In this document: positions 30,016 to 38,041 of the stretch, one piece after another
Numbering within the stretch: the first letter of the stretch is position 1
How the letters are laid out: each line of letters starts with the position of its first letter
DNA from: an uncultured Oscillospiraceae bacterium
GTDB taxonomy: Bacteria > Bacillota > Clostridia > Oscillospirales > Oscillospiraceae
Assembly (NCBI GenBank): GCA_947626905.1
Contig: CANQUE010000017.1
Coordinates: forward strand, 1 to 39,737
Length of the DNA: 39,737 nucleotides
Reading direction: 5' to 3'
Notes under the pieces: generated by a model
What the model was told of the DNA's origin: nothing
What the model saw: only the letters and a program-made list of their open reading frames with translations
Databases searched by the model: none
Translations under genes and position numbers: made by a program

Positions 30016-31672
30016 CCTGATCGAACGGGCAAAGTCGGACATCGACGCGCTCATCAAAAAGGCGGTCCCGGCGCTGGAGAGCGTGCCCGGGTCCGTGAGC
30101 ATCCCCAAGAACACCCAAAACGGCGACTTCGCCGCCAACCACGCCATGGCCGGGGCCAAGGCCCTCCACGCCGCGCCCAGGGCCATCGCCGGGGACATCC
30201 TGGACAAGCTGTCCCTGGACGGCACCTTCTTCACCTCCGCCGAGGCCGCCGGCCCCGGCTTTCTGAATTTCCGGCTGGGCGACGGGTGGTATGGCGACGT
30301 GCTGGACGCGGTGAAGGCCGAGGGCGCCGATTACGGCCGGGCCGAGGAGCGCAACGGCAAGCGGGTGATGGTGGAATTCGTTTCCGCCAACCCCACCGGC
30401 CCCATGACCATCGGCAACGCCCGGGGCGGCGTGCTGGGGGACACCCTGGCCTCCGTGCTGGACTGGGCCGGCTGGGATGCCTGGCGGGAATTTTATGTAA
30501 ACAATGCCGGCCATCAGGTGGAGCTGTTCGGCCTGTCCCTGGAGGCCCGGTATCTGCAGCTCATTCTTGGCGAGGACGCGGTCCAATTCCCGGATAACGG
30601 CTATCATGGGGACGATATCAAGGAGCTGGCGGCAGAGATCTACGCCGCCGAGGGAGAGAAATATGTAAACCAATCTCCCGAGGCGCGGCAGGCCGCCTTC
30701 ATCGCCTATGGCCTGCCCCGGAACATCGAGCGCATGCGGGCGGATCTGGCCCGGTACGGCATACAGTTCGACCGCTGGTTTTTGGAAACGGAGCTGCACG
30801 AGTCCGGCTATGTGGCCCAGACCATCGACATCCTCACCCAGAGCGGCCACACCTATGAAAAGGACGGCCAGCTCTGGCTGCGCAACACCGACTTCGGCGC
30901 GGACAAGGACGAGTGCATGCGCCGGGCGGACGGCACCTGGACCTACTACGCCGTGGACATCGCCTATCACCGGAACAAGTTCGTGGAGCGGGGCTTCGAC
31001 CGGGTCATCGACGTGCTGGGCGCGGACCACCACGGCCACACCATCCGCTTCGGCCGGACCATGGCCTGCCCGGAGCTGGGCCTGGAGGGCCGGGCGCTGG
31101 AATTCCTCATCATGCAGATGGTGCGCCTGACCAGAAACGGCGAGACCGTGAAGGTTTCCAAGCGCACCGGCAAGGCCCTGACCCTGGCGGACCTGATGGA
31201 CGAGATCGGCCGGGACCCCTGCCGGTATTTCTTCAACGCCACGCCCGGCAGCCACCTGGAATTCGACCTGGACCTGGCCGTGCGCCAGGACAGCGAGAAC
31301 CCGGTCTATTACGTCCAGTACGCCCACGCCCGGATCTGCTCCCTGCTGGCCACCCTGGCCGCCGACGGGCTCACTCCGGCGGAGAGGGCGGACGGGTCGC
31401 TTCTGACCACCGTGCAGGAGCGGGAACTGATCCGTTCCCTGGCCGCCTTCCCCGGCGAGATCCGGGGCGCGGCGGCGGACCTGGACCCCTCCCGCATCAA
31501 CCGCTACGCCACGGAGCTGGCCTCCCGGTTCCACAAGTTTTATAACGCCTGCCGCATCCGGGGTGAAGCGCCGGAAGTGGCCCGGGCACGGCTGAATCTG
31601 GCCGCCGCCGTCAAGCAGGTGCTGGAAAATGCCCTGGGCATTTTGGGCGTCGCCGCGCCGGAGAGCATGTGA
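30008..31672 (+). CDS. argS: Arginyl-tRNA synthetase
   Basis: A 554-residue class I synthetase that charges tRNA-Arg. Domain order is normal: N-terminal additional domain (about 1-115), catalytic core, insertion, and a C-terminal helical anticodon-binding DALR domain (about 440-554, with YVQYAHARICSLL at its start). The HIGH-type motif is GPMTIGNARGG, where the first His is Thr134 and the second is Asn137. The KMSKS region is VKVSKRTGK (about 380-388), as usual for ArgS. The Asn form is seen in clostridial ArgS; the Thr is less usual. It is translationally coupled to the ywiB-like gene. Confidence 0.96.
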   Translation: MADLIERAKSDIDALIKKAVPALESVPGSVSIPKNTQNGDFAANHAMAGAKALHAAPRAIAGDILDKLSLDGTFFTSAEAAGPGFLNFRLGDGWYGDVLDAVKAEGADYGRAEERNGKRVMVEFVSANPTGPMTIGNARGGVLGDTLASVLDWAGWDAWREFYVNNAGHQVELFGLSLEARYLQLILGEDAVQFPDNGYHGDDIKELAAEIYAAEGEKYVNQSPEARQAAFIAYGLPRNIERMRADLARYGIQFDRWFLETELHESGYVAQTIDILTQSGHTYEKDGQLWLRNTDFGADKDECMRRADGTWTYYAVDIAYHRNKFVERGFDRVIDVLGADHHGHTIRFGRTMACPELGLEGRALEFLIMQMVRLTRNGETVKVSKRTGKALTLADLMDEIGRDPCRYFFNATPGSHLEFDLDLAVRQDSENPVYYVQYAHARICSLLATLAADGLTPAERADGSLLTTVQERELIRSLAAFPGEIRGAAADLDPSRINRYATELASRFHKFYNACRIRGEAPEVARARLNLAAAVKQVLENALGILGVAAPESM

Positions 31673-31845
31673 CCTGACGGACGCCTCCCGTTCCAGGAAA
31701 AAGCTGGGAATATCAGGGAGAAGTTGGAATAACGAATGGTGAATAATTACCAAATATTGTGTATGCCCCCATTGCCTCGTTGACTTTTCCCGCCCGATAT
31801 GATACGTTTTGGGGCAGGAAGTTCTAGGGAATCAGGGGGGATCAT

Positions 31846-32091
31846 ATGAAGTCAACTGGTATCGTGCGCAAGGTTGACGAGCTGGGTCGGATCGTGCTTC
31901 CCATCGAGCTGCGCCGGACGCTGGATATCGCGGAGCGTGACGCCCTGGAGATCTTTGTTTCCGAGGACACGATCATGCTGAAGAAATACCAGCCTGCCTG
32001 TGTGTTTTGCGACAGCTCCAAGGGCATCGTGACCTATAAGGGCAAGAACATCTGCACCAACTGCATCAGCACGCTTGCCAACCGCACCTGA
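31846..32091 (+). CDS. AbrB/SpoVT-type transcription regulator with zinc-ribbon tail
   Basis: An 81-residue protein. The first 50 residues are a swapped-hairpin AbrB DNA-binding domain (STGIVRKVDELGRIVLPIELRRTLDI, then LEIFVSEDTIMLKKY). The tail has two cysteine pairs, CVFC and CTNC, separated by a strand-rich YKGKNI turn, which would bind zinc. AbrB-like transition-state regulators of this tailed type are common in Clostridia and may respond to growth phase. A weak promoter (TTGACT at 31780-31785, TACGTT at 31803-31808) precedes it. The ribosome site is AGGGGGGAT. The 170-bp gap after argS holds no other feature that I can see. Confidence 0.9.
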   Translation: MKSTGIVRKVDELGRIVLPIELRRTLDIAERDALEIFVSEDTIMLKKYQPACVFCDSSKGIVTYKGKNICTNCISTLANRT

Positions 32092-32110
32092 AAGACATAC
32101 CGTCGACGGA

Positions 32111-32150
32111 AAACCCTGCGCCTCTCCTCCTGGAGGGGCGCAGGGTTTTT
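32111..32150 (+). terminator. Terminator of the AbrB-type gene
   Basis: Stem AACCCTGCGCC / GGCGCAGGGTT with an internal CTCCTCCTGGAG top is followed by TTTTT. Confidence 0.85.
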
Positions 32151-32254
32151 CTGCCCGCATTTTTTGGAAACAGCGACCGCTATTCATGTTCGATCCTTGG
32201 CGCCAAGACAAGGCTTCTGCCCATATTGCACGCGACTGTTCCCTTCCATCATAG

Positions 32255-32283
32255 TTGAAATACTCTTCGCTCCAAAGTATAAT
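32255..32283 (+). promoter_or_regulatory. Promoter of the CDF exporter gene
   Basis: -35 TTGAAA (32255-32260) and perfect -10 TATAAT (32278-32283), 17-base spacing. This leaves an untranslated leader of about 80 bases in which I see no known riboswitch. The rest of the 280-bp gap is empty apart from the AbrB terminator. Confidence 0.7.
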
Positions 32284-32372
32284 AGGGAAGACATCAAGGA
32301 CATAGGACTGAATACGGCGGCAGAGATATTACCCGGTGGGCCGGGACATGGACGAAGAGGAGGAAATGGCGG

Positions 32373-33566
32373 TTGACAGAGCTTCTTGTGCGCACCTTCG
32401 TGCGCGGCTATGAGAACACCCAGGACCCCCAGGTGCGCACCCGATACGGGACGCTGGCCAGCGTCGTGGGCATCGGGTGCAATGCGTTCCTGTTCGCGGT
32501 GAAGATGACCATCGGGCTCGTGATGGGGAGCATCGCCGTGGTGGCGGATGCCTTCAACAACCTCTCCGACGCCGCCTCCGCCGTCATCGGCTTCGCCGGC
32601 ATCAAGCTGGCGGAGAGGCCCGCCAACAGCAAGCATCCCTTCGGCTATGGCCGGATGGAGTATATCGCGGCCTTCATCGTGGCGTTTCTGGTGATCGAGG
32701 TGGGGTTTTCCCTGTTCAGAAGCAGCGTGGGCCGGATCGGAAAGCCGGGGGACCTGTCCTTTACGCTTTTCCCATTCCTCTTTCTGCTGCTGTCCATGGC
32801 TGTGAAGCTGTGGCTGGGCCTTTTCAACAGGAACATCGGCCGGCGCATCGACTCCAAGGTGATGATGGCCGCGGCGGCGGACGCCCTGGGGGACTCCCTG
32901 TCCACCGGCGTGACCGTCCTGTCCGTGCTGCTCTTTCAGGCGACTGGGGTGGACGTGGACGCCTGGGCGGGGCTGGTGGTGTCGCTGTTCGTCGTGGCGG
33001 CCGGGGTGAAGATCGCCAAGGAAACGCTGGACCCGCTGCTGGGCGAGCCCGCGGGGCGGGAGCTGTATCAGTCGATCACGGAGCTGATATGGTCCTTCGA
33101 GGGCGTGGAGGACGTGTACGACCTCATCATCCACAGCTACGGGCCGAACCGGAGCATGGCCAGCGCTCGGGTGGCGGTGTCCCGGGAGATGGACATTGAG
33201 CAGGCCCACGGGCTCATCGAGCAGATCGAGCGGTATGTGGCCTGCCGGCTGGGGGTGCTCCTGGTGATCCACGTGGACCCGGTGGAGGTGCGGGACGAGT
33301 ACATCCTCCGGACCCGCGGGCGGGTGACGGAGATCGTGGAGCAGATCGACCCCCGCCTGGAGCTGCACGACTTCCGCCTCTCGGTGGAAGACGGCTATAC
33401 GGACGTGAGCTTCCGCCTGCTGGTGCCCCATGACTACGATCAGAAGCGGCAGGATGCGGTGGAATTCGATATCCTCCGGCAGATCAACCGGATGGAGGGG
33501 CGGTATCTGTGCGTCATCACCATAGACAAGAGCTATGTGGCCGACGAGAGCGCGGAGGGGACCTGA
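32373..33566 (+). CDS. Cation diffusion facilitator (metal exporter)
   Basis: A 397-residue CDF transporter with six TM helices. Metal site residues are in TM2 (ADAFNNLSD, Asp59/Asp66) and TM5 (Asp170-ALG-Asp174). The all-Asp/Asn site, with DxxxD in TM5 rather than HxxxD, points to Mn2+ or Fe2+ more than Zn2+; this is inference. A cytoplasmic domain follows (about 215-300) and then a second beta-rich C-terminal unit (about 310-390), making it longer than the roughly 300-residue minimum, as in many clostridial CDFs. TTG 32373 is chosen because GGAGG lies nine bases upstream. Confidence 0.9.
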   Translation: MTELLVRTFVRGYENTQDPQVRTRYGTLASVVGIGCNAFLFAVKMTIGLVMGSIAVVADAFNNLSDAASAVIGFAGIKLAERPANSKHPFGYGRMEYIAAFIVAFLVIEVGFSLFRSSVGRIGKPGDLSFTLFPFLFLLLSMAVKLWLGLFNRNIGRRIDSKVMMAAAADALGDSLSTGVTVLSVLLFQATGVDVDAWAGLVVSLFVVAAGVKIAKETLDPLLGEPAGRELYQSITELIWSFEGVEDVYDLIIHSYGPNRSMASARVAVSREMDIEQAHGLIEQIERYVACRLGVLLVIHVDPVEVRDEYILRTRGRVTEIVEQIDPRLELHDFRLSVEDGYTDVSFRLLVPHDYDQKRQDAVEFDILRQINRMEGRYLCVITIDKSYVADESAEGT

Positions 33567-33632
33567 ACCCGTGAGGCACTGTATATCGACATGCGCTTTA
33601 ATCCGTTTTTAGGGGACAGAGCGATACCCCCC

Positions 33633-33953
33633 TCATCCCTCGCATACTTCCTTCAGCAAAACGCGTTTCTCAAATCCACCGCTGACAGCGGCTTTCTCCG
33701 CACGTACCCGCTCCAAATCCTCCAGTGTCCAGCCGCGGGCAGCAGCTGCAGCGCGGATCACCTCCAGGAGGTCAGCCAGCTCCTCAATGTTCTGATCCTT
33801 GTGGTATTCCGCCAGTTCCTCGTCCAGCTTGGCGTCAAGCATACGGAGATACTCATCCGAAGAAAGCGTCTCCGTCACGCACGTCTTGCCGGATGCCCCG
33901 ATGATCTCCGGGATCCGGTCCCGGACCAGTTTGTTATACACGATCTTTTTCAC
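33633..33953 (-). CDS. MazG-like nucleotide pyrophosphohydrolase
   Basis: A 106-residue all-helical protein starting VYNKLVRDRIPEII, a hallmark of small MazG/HisE-like phosphohydrolases. The metal-binding ExxE...ExxD pattern is visible in LDEELAEYHKDQNIEELADLLEVI. It probably cleaves a non-canonical nucleoside triphosphate or a related phosphoanhydride. GTG 33953 is four bases after the tag stop codon, with GAGG upstream, so it is coupled to tag. The two together fit a DNA-damage/sanitation operon. Confidence 0.87.
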   Translation of the reverse strand: MKKIVYNKLVRDRIPEIIGASGKTCVTETLSSDEYLRMLDAKLDEELAEYHKDQNIEELADLLEVIRAAAAARGWTLEDLERVRAEKAAVSGGFEKRVLLKEVCEG

Positions 33954-33957
33954 GGCC

Positions 33958-34545
33958 TCATTCCTCGCTACATATAGAACAATCCTCTATCAGTTCCCGA
34001 TACCGGAAGCACTCTTTCAAATGGTCGTTGATGATCCCGCAGGCCTGCAGGTGGGCGTAGACGGTCACGCTGCCGATGTACTTCATGCCCCGCTTTTTCA
34101 GGTCCTTGGCGATGCGGTCGGAGAGGTCGTTGGATGCCGGGATGTGGCCCAGCTCATGACCCTTGTAGAGCATCGTCTTCCCATCGGTCCAGCCCCAGAG
34201 ATAGTCCGAAAACGTGCCGAACTCCGCCCGGATGCGCTGTACGCACCGGGCGTTCGTGATGACCGCCTCGATCTTCCGCCGGGAGCGGATCATGCCGGGC
34301 GCGGCCATGATGCGGTCTACGTCCTCATCGGTGTAGGCCGCCACCTTGTCATAGTCGAACCCGTCAAAGCAGACGCGGAAAATCTCCCGCTTTCGCAGCA
34401 CCGTGTCCCAGCTGAGGCCGCACTGCATGGCCTCCAGCATGAGAAACTCGAACTGTTTGCGGTCGTTATGGACCGGCACGCCCCACTCCTCGTCGTGGTA
34501 GCGCGTCTGCCGCTCGTTCATCAGGCACCAGGGACACCTTTGCAT
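33958..34545 (-). CDS. tag: DNA-3-methyladenine glycosylase I
   Basis: A 195-residue helix-hairpin-helix glycosylase that excises 3-methyladenine from alkylated DNA. Family features: MQRCPWCLMNERQTRYHDEEWGVP at the start with zinc ligands (Cys4 and nearby), FEFLMLEAMQCGLSW with the catalytic-pocket Glu, and the zinc-binding end (HLQACGI...ECFRYRELIEDCSIC). The length is as usual. AAGGAGAG precedes ATG 34545. It is 11 bp downstream of the 92-aa hypothetical gene. Confidence 0.95.
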   Translation of the reverse strand: MQRCPWCLMNERQTRYHDEEWGVPVHNDRKQFEFLMLEAMQCGLSWDTVLRKREIFRVCFDGFDYDKVAAYTDEDVDRIMAAPGMIRSRRKIEAVITNARCVQRIRAEFGTFSDYLWGWTDGKTMLYKGHELGHIPASNDLSDRIAKDLKKRGMKYIGSVTVYAHLQACGIINDHLKECFRYRELIEDCSICSEE

Positions 34546-34556
34546 AGTCGCTCTCC

Positions 34557-34835
34557 TTATCCGGCCCTCATGCCGGGGTACTCTATGTCCACGGCAACGC
34601 CGAACATATCCTCCACCTCACCGGCCAGGACGATCTCTTCCGCCAGGCCGGGGACAGCCGCCAGCTGCTCCGCCATGTATCGGGCCGCCTCCTCATGCCG
34701 GGCGCCCGTGATGACATACACGCCGTCCCTGGCCCCGATCCGGCGCAGGGGCAGGCGCGTCACCTGATCCGGCCCGGCTTTCGCCCGCAGTGCGTCCCGC
34801 CACACCTCACGATAGCTTCTCAAAATGATGCTCAT
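34557..34835 (-). CDS. Hypothetical protein (92 aa)
   Basis: A 92-residue alpha/beta protein (starts MSIILRSYREVWRDALR; contains RDGVYVITGARHEEAARYMAEQLA). I do not recognise the family. No TM helix or metal motif. The ribosome site AAAGGAGG is strong. It is 42 bp after the 63-aa gene and 11 bp before tag, so it belongs to a four-gene operon with tag and the MazG-like gene. Confidence 0.75.
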   Translation of the reverse strand: MSIILRSYREVWRDALRAKAGPDQVTRLPLRRIGARDGVYVITGARHEEAARYMAEQLAAVPGLAEEIVLAGEVEDMFGVAVDIEYPGMRAG

Positions 34836-34877
34836 TTGCCGTCCTCCTTTATATTTTACCGCAAAGCCGCGCCGCCT

Positions 34878-35069
34878 TCAATCCTCGTCATCCCACAAGA
34901 GGTCGTAAAACATCATCTCCCCGATGCTGAAAGGGCGGTCCCGCTCGGCCTTTTTCATCTTTCTGTACGTCGCGCCGTCCACCGTGATGGTGCGCTCCTC
35001 AAAGACCTTTTTCTTGCCGAACAGACCGTATTTCTCCACCTGGACCAGCGCTCTGACCTTGTGCTTCAT
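34878..35069 (-). CDS. Small hypothetical protein (63 aa)
   Basis: A 63-residue basic/acidic mixed protein starting MKHKVRALVQVEKYGLFGKKK and ending in MMFYDLLWDDED. GGGAGG lies seven bases before ATG 35069; upstream frame extension is without a ribosome site. I do not recognise it. It appears to be the first gene of the operon with the 92-aa gene, tag and the MazG-like gene. Confidence 0.75.
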   Translation of the reverse strand: MKHKVRALVQVEKYGLFGKKKVFEERTITVDGATYRKMKKAERDRPFSIGEMMFYDLLWDDED

Positions 35070-35130
35070 AAAAACACCTCCCGGTATCCCCATCCTACGC
35101 GCATTGCTGTCCCATAAAACAGCCAGCAAT

Positions 35131-35160
35131 GGTAACAGCCCCATCGCAACGATGGAGCTG
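35131..35160 (-). terminator. Possible terminator after the aldo/keto reductase
   Basis: An imperfect stem (ACAGCTCCATCG / CGATGGGGCTGT) lies 36 bp past the reductase stop codon on the minus strand. There is only TT after it, so it is weak. Confidence 0.3.
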
Positions 35161-35195
35161 TCCGTTTACTCTCTATGCAGTTTTATCCCGGCCAC

Positions 35196-36287
35196 TCACG
35201 CAAAATACGCAGCGATCTCCCGCATCCGGGCAGACTGCTCCACATGGAAGGGACAGCGGCTGTCGCAGTGGCCGCAGCCCACGCAGTCCGCGGCGGTCTT
35301 GGTGAGGGTATGATAGTGCTCCGCCGCCAAGGGGTCACCCGCCTTGGCCAGGTCATAGTACTTGTTGATAAGGCCCACATTGAGGCCCGCCGGGCAGGGC
35401 GCGCAGTGGTTGCAGTACACGCACCGACCTTTGGACTCCTCCGGGGTAAGACTGGCAATGACGGAATAATCCCGCTCCTCGTCAGATGCATCCAGATAGG
35501 CGAGGTTATGCTGCAGTTCGTCCACATTGGCCGCCCCGGGCAGCACCGTCAGCACACCGGGCTTGTCCAAGGCATACTGGATGCACTGGGCTGGGGTCAG
35601 AGCCCGCTTGAAGGGGGACTGCTTCGCGTCCAAAAGCTGGCCCGCGTTGAAGGGCTTCATCACCGCGATGCCCACGCCCTCCGCCTCGCACCGGCGGTAC
35701 AGGGCCTGCCGCTCCCCGTCGGAGCCGATGGCGTACTCCCCCTGACCGTAGTCGTACATGGGATTGATAGAGAACATGAGCATGTCCACGATGCCGCGGT
35801 CCAGCACATGGTGGACCGTGTCGGGGTTGTGGGAGGACAGGCCGATGTGCCGCACCACGCCCTGCTCCTTCATGTCCAGCACATATTGCAGCGCCCCGCT
35901 TTTTTCGTATGCCTCTACATCGGTCCGCTCATCCAGGCAGTGGATGAAGCCGAAGTCGATGGTGTCTGTTTTCAGGTTATCCAACTGCCAGCCGATGGAG
36001 CGCTTGATGGCCTCCCGGTCGGTGGTCCAGCCGTACTCGCCGGTGGTGTAGTTGGCGCCGAAGTGGATCTGTAAGTACACGTTTTTGCGGCAGTCGGCCA
36101 GGGCCTTCCCGTAGGCCGGGAAGCAGGCGGCATGGCCCGCCGCCAGGTCGAAGTAGTTCACGCCCAGCTGAACCGCCGTGCGCACCGTCTCGATGATGTC
36201 TACTTCCTTCTGCTGGCCCACCACGGCCGAGCCCATGCCGATGACGCCGATCTTCTCCCCGCCGTGGGGCAGTGTGCGATACTGCAT
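35196..36287 (-). CDS. Aldo/keto reductase with C-terminal 4Fe-4S ferredoxin domain
   Basis: A 363-residue protein: an aldo/keto reductase TIM barrel (about 1-285) followed by two [4Fe-4S] motifs, CVYCNHCAPCP (about 289-299) and CVGCGHCDSRCP (about 337-348). In classical AKRs a catalytic Tyr sits in DxAxxY and a Lys about 30 residues later; here the first is DLAAGHAAC and the second VYLQIHFG, so both are replaced by His. Members of this Fe-S group often deviate here, so the reaction is uncertain. AGAAGGAGG precedes ATG 36287. It is probably transcribed separately from the downstream small operon. Confidence 0.9.
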   Translation of the reverse strand: MQYRTLPHGGEKIGVIGMGSAVVGQQKEVDIIETVRTAVQLGVNYFDLAAGHAACFPAYGKALADCRKNVYLQIHFGANYTTGEYGWTTDREAIKRSIGWQLDNLKTDTIDFGFIHCLDERTDVEAYEKSGALQYVLDMKEQGVVRHIGLSSHNPDTVHHVLDRGIVDMLMFSINPMYDYGQGEYAIGSDGERQALYRRCEAEGVGIAVMKPFNAGQLLDAKQSPFKRALTPAQCIQYALDKPGVLTVLPGAANVDELQHNLAYLDASDEERDYSVIASLTPEESKGRCVYCNHCAPCPAGLNVGLINKYYDLAKAGDPLAAEHYHTLTKTAADCVGCGHCDSRCPFHVEQSARMREIAAYFA

Positions 36288-36575
36288 AAGCGCCTCCTTC
36301 TGTTATTCGCTCCGTATCATTCCCTCAGAATAATATAATGCTTTGTTTCCCTTTATTTCTCAGCATAATCAAGTTCATCAAACATACGCATTCTCCCTGG
36401 TATTATATTCTTCTCCATTAACAGCAAATATCTACGATCAGCTATTTAATCAAGTATATCACACATGGCAAGGATACTCAACTCTCCCGAAGATCTTTAC
36501 GCCCATTACGATCCTCTCATACAGTAAAACCCACGGCCTGTCGAATGTATAAAACTGTTTTTTACATACACAAAA
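36288..36575. other. AT-rich gene-free spacer upstream of the reductase
   Basis: The spacer is nearly 290 bp with clearly lower GC than the chromosome to its left. A short plus-strand open frame (36343-36552) has no ribosome site and no family features. A TATATT box (about 36345-36335 on the minus strand) may be the reductase -10. No other feature is visible. Confidence 0.5.
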
Positions 36576-36605
36576 TCCCCGGTCAACCTCTCGGCTGACC
36601 GGGGA
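36572..36605 (-). terminator. Terminator facing the 36.6-kb remnant
   Basis: A perfect 10-bp stem (TCCCCGGTCA / TGACCGGGGA) with a 10-base loop is followed on the minus strand by TTTTG. It is six bases downstream of the stop of the minus-strand fragment at 36612. Confidence 0.75.
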
Positions 36606-36611
36606 CTCGTT

Positions 36612-36776
36612 TCAGATATACAGGTTCACCTGGATGTCCTTCCACCGATGGACGCGGCGGGCGGTGCTGTCAGAGTAAAGATACTTCTGCGCGTCCTGCC
36701 GTGCCACGGTGAAGGAGGCGAGTTTCTGGAAACTCAGTTCCTCCCGTCCTTTATCGCGGCCTGTGCGGGACGGTAC
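36612..36776 (-). pseudogene. C-terminal gene remnant (54 codons), minus strand
   Basis: An open frame without a start codon. It is bounded upstream by an in-frame TGA (36779-36777), ends at TGA 36614-36612, and is followed by a terminator. It has normal chromosomal codon use and reads as a real C-terminus: LSFQKLASFTV, then QDAQKYLYSDSTA, ending HRWKDIQVNLYI. I do not recognise the parent family. Its end resembles that of the opposed fragment at 36783-36965 (WKDIQVNLYI versus WEDITIYIYL). Confidence 0.4.
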
Positions 36777-36782
36777 TCAGAT

Positions 36783-36965
36783 AGGCTTTTCGGCACTACT
36801 GCTCCCTACCCCGTTAAGCAGTTCGCATATCATCCCACAGATGACTTTCCTCCCTTTCTCACGATCCATATAGATTATGAAACAGCGAAATCGTACAGAA
36901 ATGACGTGGGATACTACTTAAGGCCGAATCAGTGGGAGGATATAACCATCTACATATACCTTTAA
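36783..36965 (+). pseudogene. C-terminal gene remnant, plus strand
   Basis: The last 60 or so codons of a plus-strand frame read as coding (DDFPPFLTIHIDYETAKSY, ending NQWEDITIYIYL) and close at TAA just before a small hairpin (36980-37001). Upstream the frame only mirrors the opposite-strand fragment, so the true 5' part is missing. It is AT-richer than the chromosome. Family unknown. Confidence 0.3.
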
Positions 36966-36979
36966 TAATATCGCTACAT

Positions 36980-37006
36980 AGCCGCTCTCACAAGAGCGGC
37001 TAAATT
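36980..37006 (+). terminator. Hairpin after the plus-strand remnant
   Basis: Perfect 9-bp stem AGCCGCTCT / AGAGCGGCT, four-base loop, followed by AAATTCTT. The T tract is weak. Confidence 0.45.
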
Positions 37007-37043
37007 CTTATTTGAACCGAGTATAGCATAGTGCTGACGATAC

Positions 37044-37076
37044 AAAAAGCAGATGGCAATCACTCTGCCATCTGCT
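37044..37076 (-). terminator. Terminator of the HEPN/MNT operon
   Basis: On the minus strand GCAGATGGCA / TGCCATCTGC is followed by TTTTTG. It lies 14 bp past the HEPN stop codon. Confidence 0.8.
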
Positions 37077-37089
37077 CAGACTATTCTGT

Positions 37090-37569
37090 TCATTCATCCA
37101 GCATCAACTGCCCATCCGACGCTTTTTGCTTGAGATGCTCCATTACCCACTCATCCGGTGAGCCGCCAGCAAGCCTCAAATCGACATACTTTTTTATCTC
37201 TGCGTAAACATACTCTGCATTATCGATCTGCTCCTGCGTTTCCGATTGACTGACGATGAACATATCATCGTAGTCAGAGGCGTTGCGGATCACGAACGCC
37301 GATCCTATCATTTGCGACATCATTTCCGGGAACACACCCTCTTTGATATACCGGCGCCGGAACTCGGAGATCACACCGCTGTGCTTCTTGGAGTCAAAGT
37401 TATCAAAGGCCAGCACCGCGCGCAACGAATGAAAGATTGCGTAATATGCTCTGTTGTTAGCCACACGATAGTTGCCGTTGTCAAACAGCAAGCGGGCTAC
37501 GTCAAGATCTTCCTTCGCACGCTCCAGCCGATACTTGGCATAGTCCTTTTGCGCCGCGTTATCAAGCAT
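37090..37569 (-). CDS. HEPN domain protein (toxin-like partner of MNT)
   Basis: A 159-residue all-helical HEPN protein. The RNase-type motif R-x6-H is visible as RAYYAIFH (Arg40-His47), preceded by YRVANN. HEPN proteins paired with MNT nucleotidyltransferases are typically toxic RNases silenced by AMP transfer from the partner; that is family knowledge. Start ATG 37569 (MLDNAAQKDY) has AAAGGA upstream; the earlier in-frame ATG at 37581 abuts that site. The start overlaps the end of the MNT gene by eight bases. The C-terminus is longer than in minimal HepT. Confidence 0.85.
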   Translation of the reverse strand: MLDNAAQKDYAKYRLERAKEDLDVARLLFDNGNYRVANNRAYYAIFHSLRAVLAFDNFDSKKHSGVISEFRRRYIKEGVFPEMMSQMIGSAFVIRNASDYDDMFIVSQSETQEQIDNAEYVYAEIKKYVDLRLAGGSPDEWVMEHLKQKASDGQLMLDE

Positions 37570-37897
37570 ACCGAATGCCATCCTTTCTCACGTTCTGATA
37601 GAACGGTGACGCCGGCAGATAGCGCTCAAATGTCTGCCGGCTCTGGAATACAGGAGAAAGGAGAACATCATAGTCCAGATCCAGCCTGTCAGACGCCGCC
37701 ATCATCTTTCTGCGCTCCGTGCTGATGGCCTCTTGGGGCACATCCAGCAACACCATCACGTCAATATCGCTGTCAGGCGCAAAATCGCCGCGGGCACAGG
37801 AGCCAAACAGGATCACTTCCCCAAGCGCGGGGCCATATATCAACTTGGCTTCCGAGGCAAACTTTCTGACAACTTCCTCGATCGTCTTCGGCGTCAC
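37562..37897 (-). CDS. MNT-type nucleotidyltransferase (antitoxin-like)
   Basis: A 111-residue minimal nucleotidyltransferase. The catalytic signature GSCARGD...SDIDV gives Gly32-Ser33 and Asp44-x-Asp46, with a third acidic residue probably in DLDYDVL (Asp about 73-75). Such proteins AMPylate or otherwise neutralise the HEPN partner. GTG 37897 is preceded by AGGGGGGTGAT. First gene of the two-gene operon, driven by a near-consensus promoter (37924-37952). Confidence 0.88.
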   Translation of the reverse strand: MTPKTIEEVVRKFASEAKLIYGPALGEVILFGSCARGDFAPDSDIDVMVLLDVPQEAISTERRKMMAASDRLDLDYDVLLSPVFQSRQTFERYLPASPFYQNVRKDGIRYA

Positions 37898-37923
37898 TGT
37901 ATCACCCCCCTTGCCTTGCCTGT

Positions 37924-37952
37924 ATTTTACCACAGCTACACCTCATTATCAA
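37924..37952 (-). promoter_or_regulatory. Promoter of the MNT/HEPN operon
   Basis: On the minus strand -35 TTGATA (37952-37947), 17-base spacing, -10 TAAAAT (37929-37924) preceded by TGG (extended -10). Confidence 0.7.
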
Positions 37953-38041
37953 GAGAACGCCAATAATCAAAAAGTCCTCTGAAAAGACCTTGTCAGGTAT
38001 CCAGCCAGTCATTTTTGTAGCGATCTGACCGGGTTACTTTA

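Noticed and set aside
32164-32376. 70-codon plus-strand ORF upstream of the CDF gene
   Set aside because: It crosses a near-consensus promoter and has no ribosome site.
36343-36552. 69-codon plus-strand ORF in the AT-rich spacer
   Set aside because: No ribosome site, no conserved-looking motif, and composition like non-coding AT-rich DNA.
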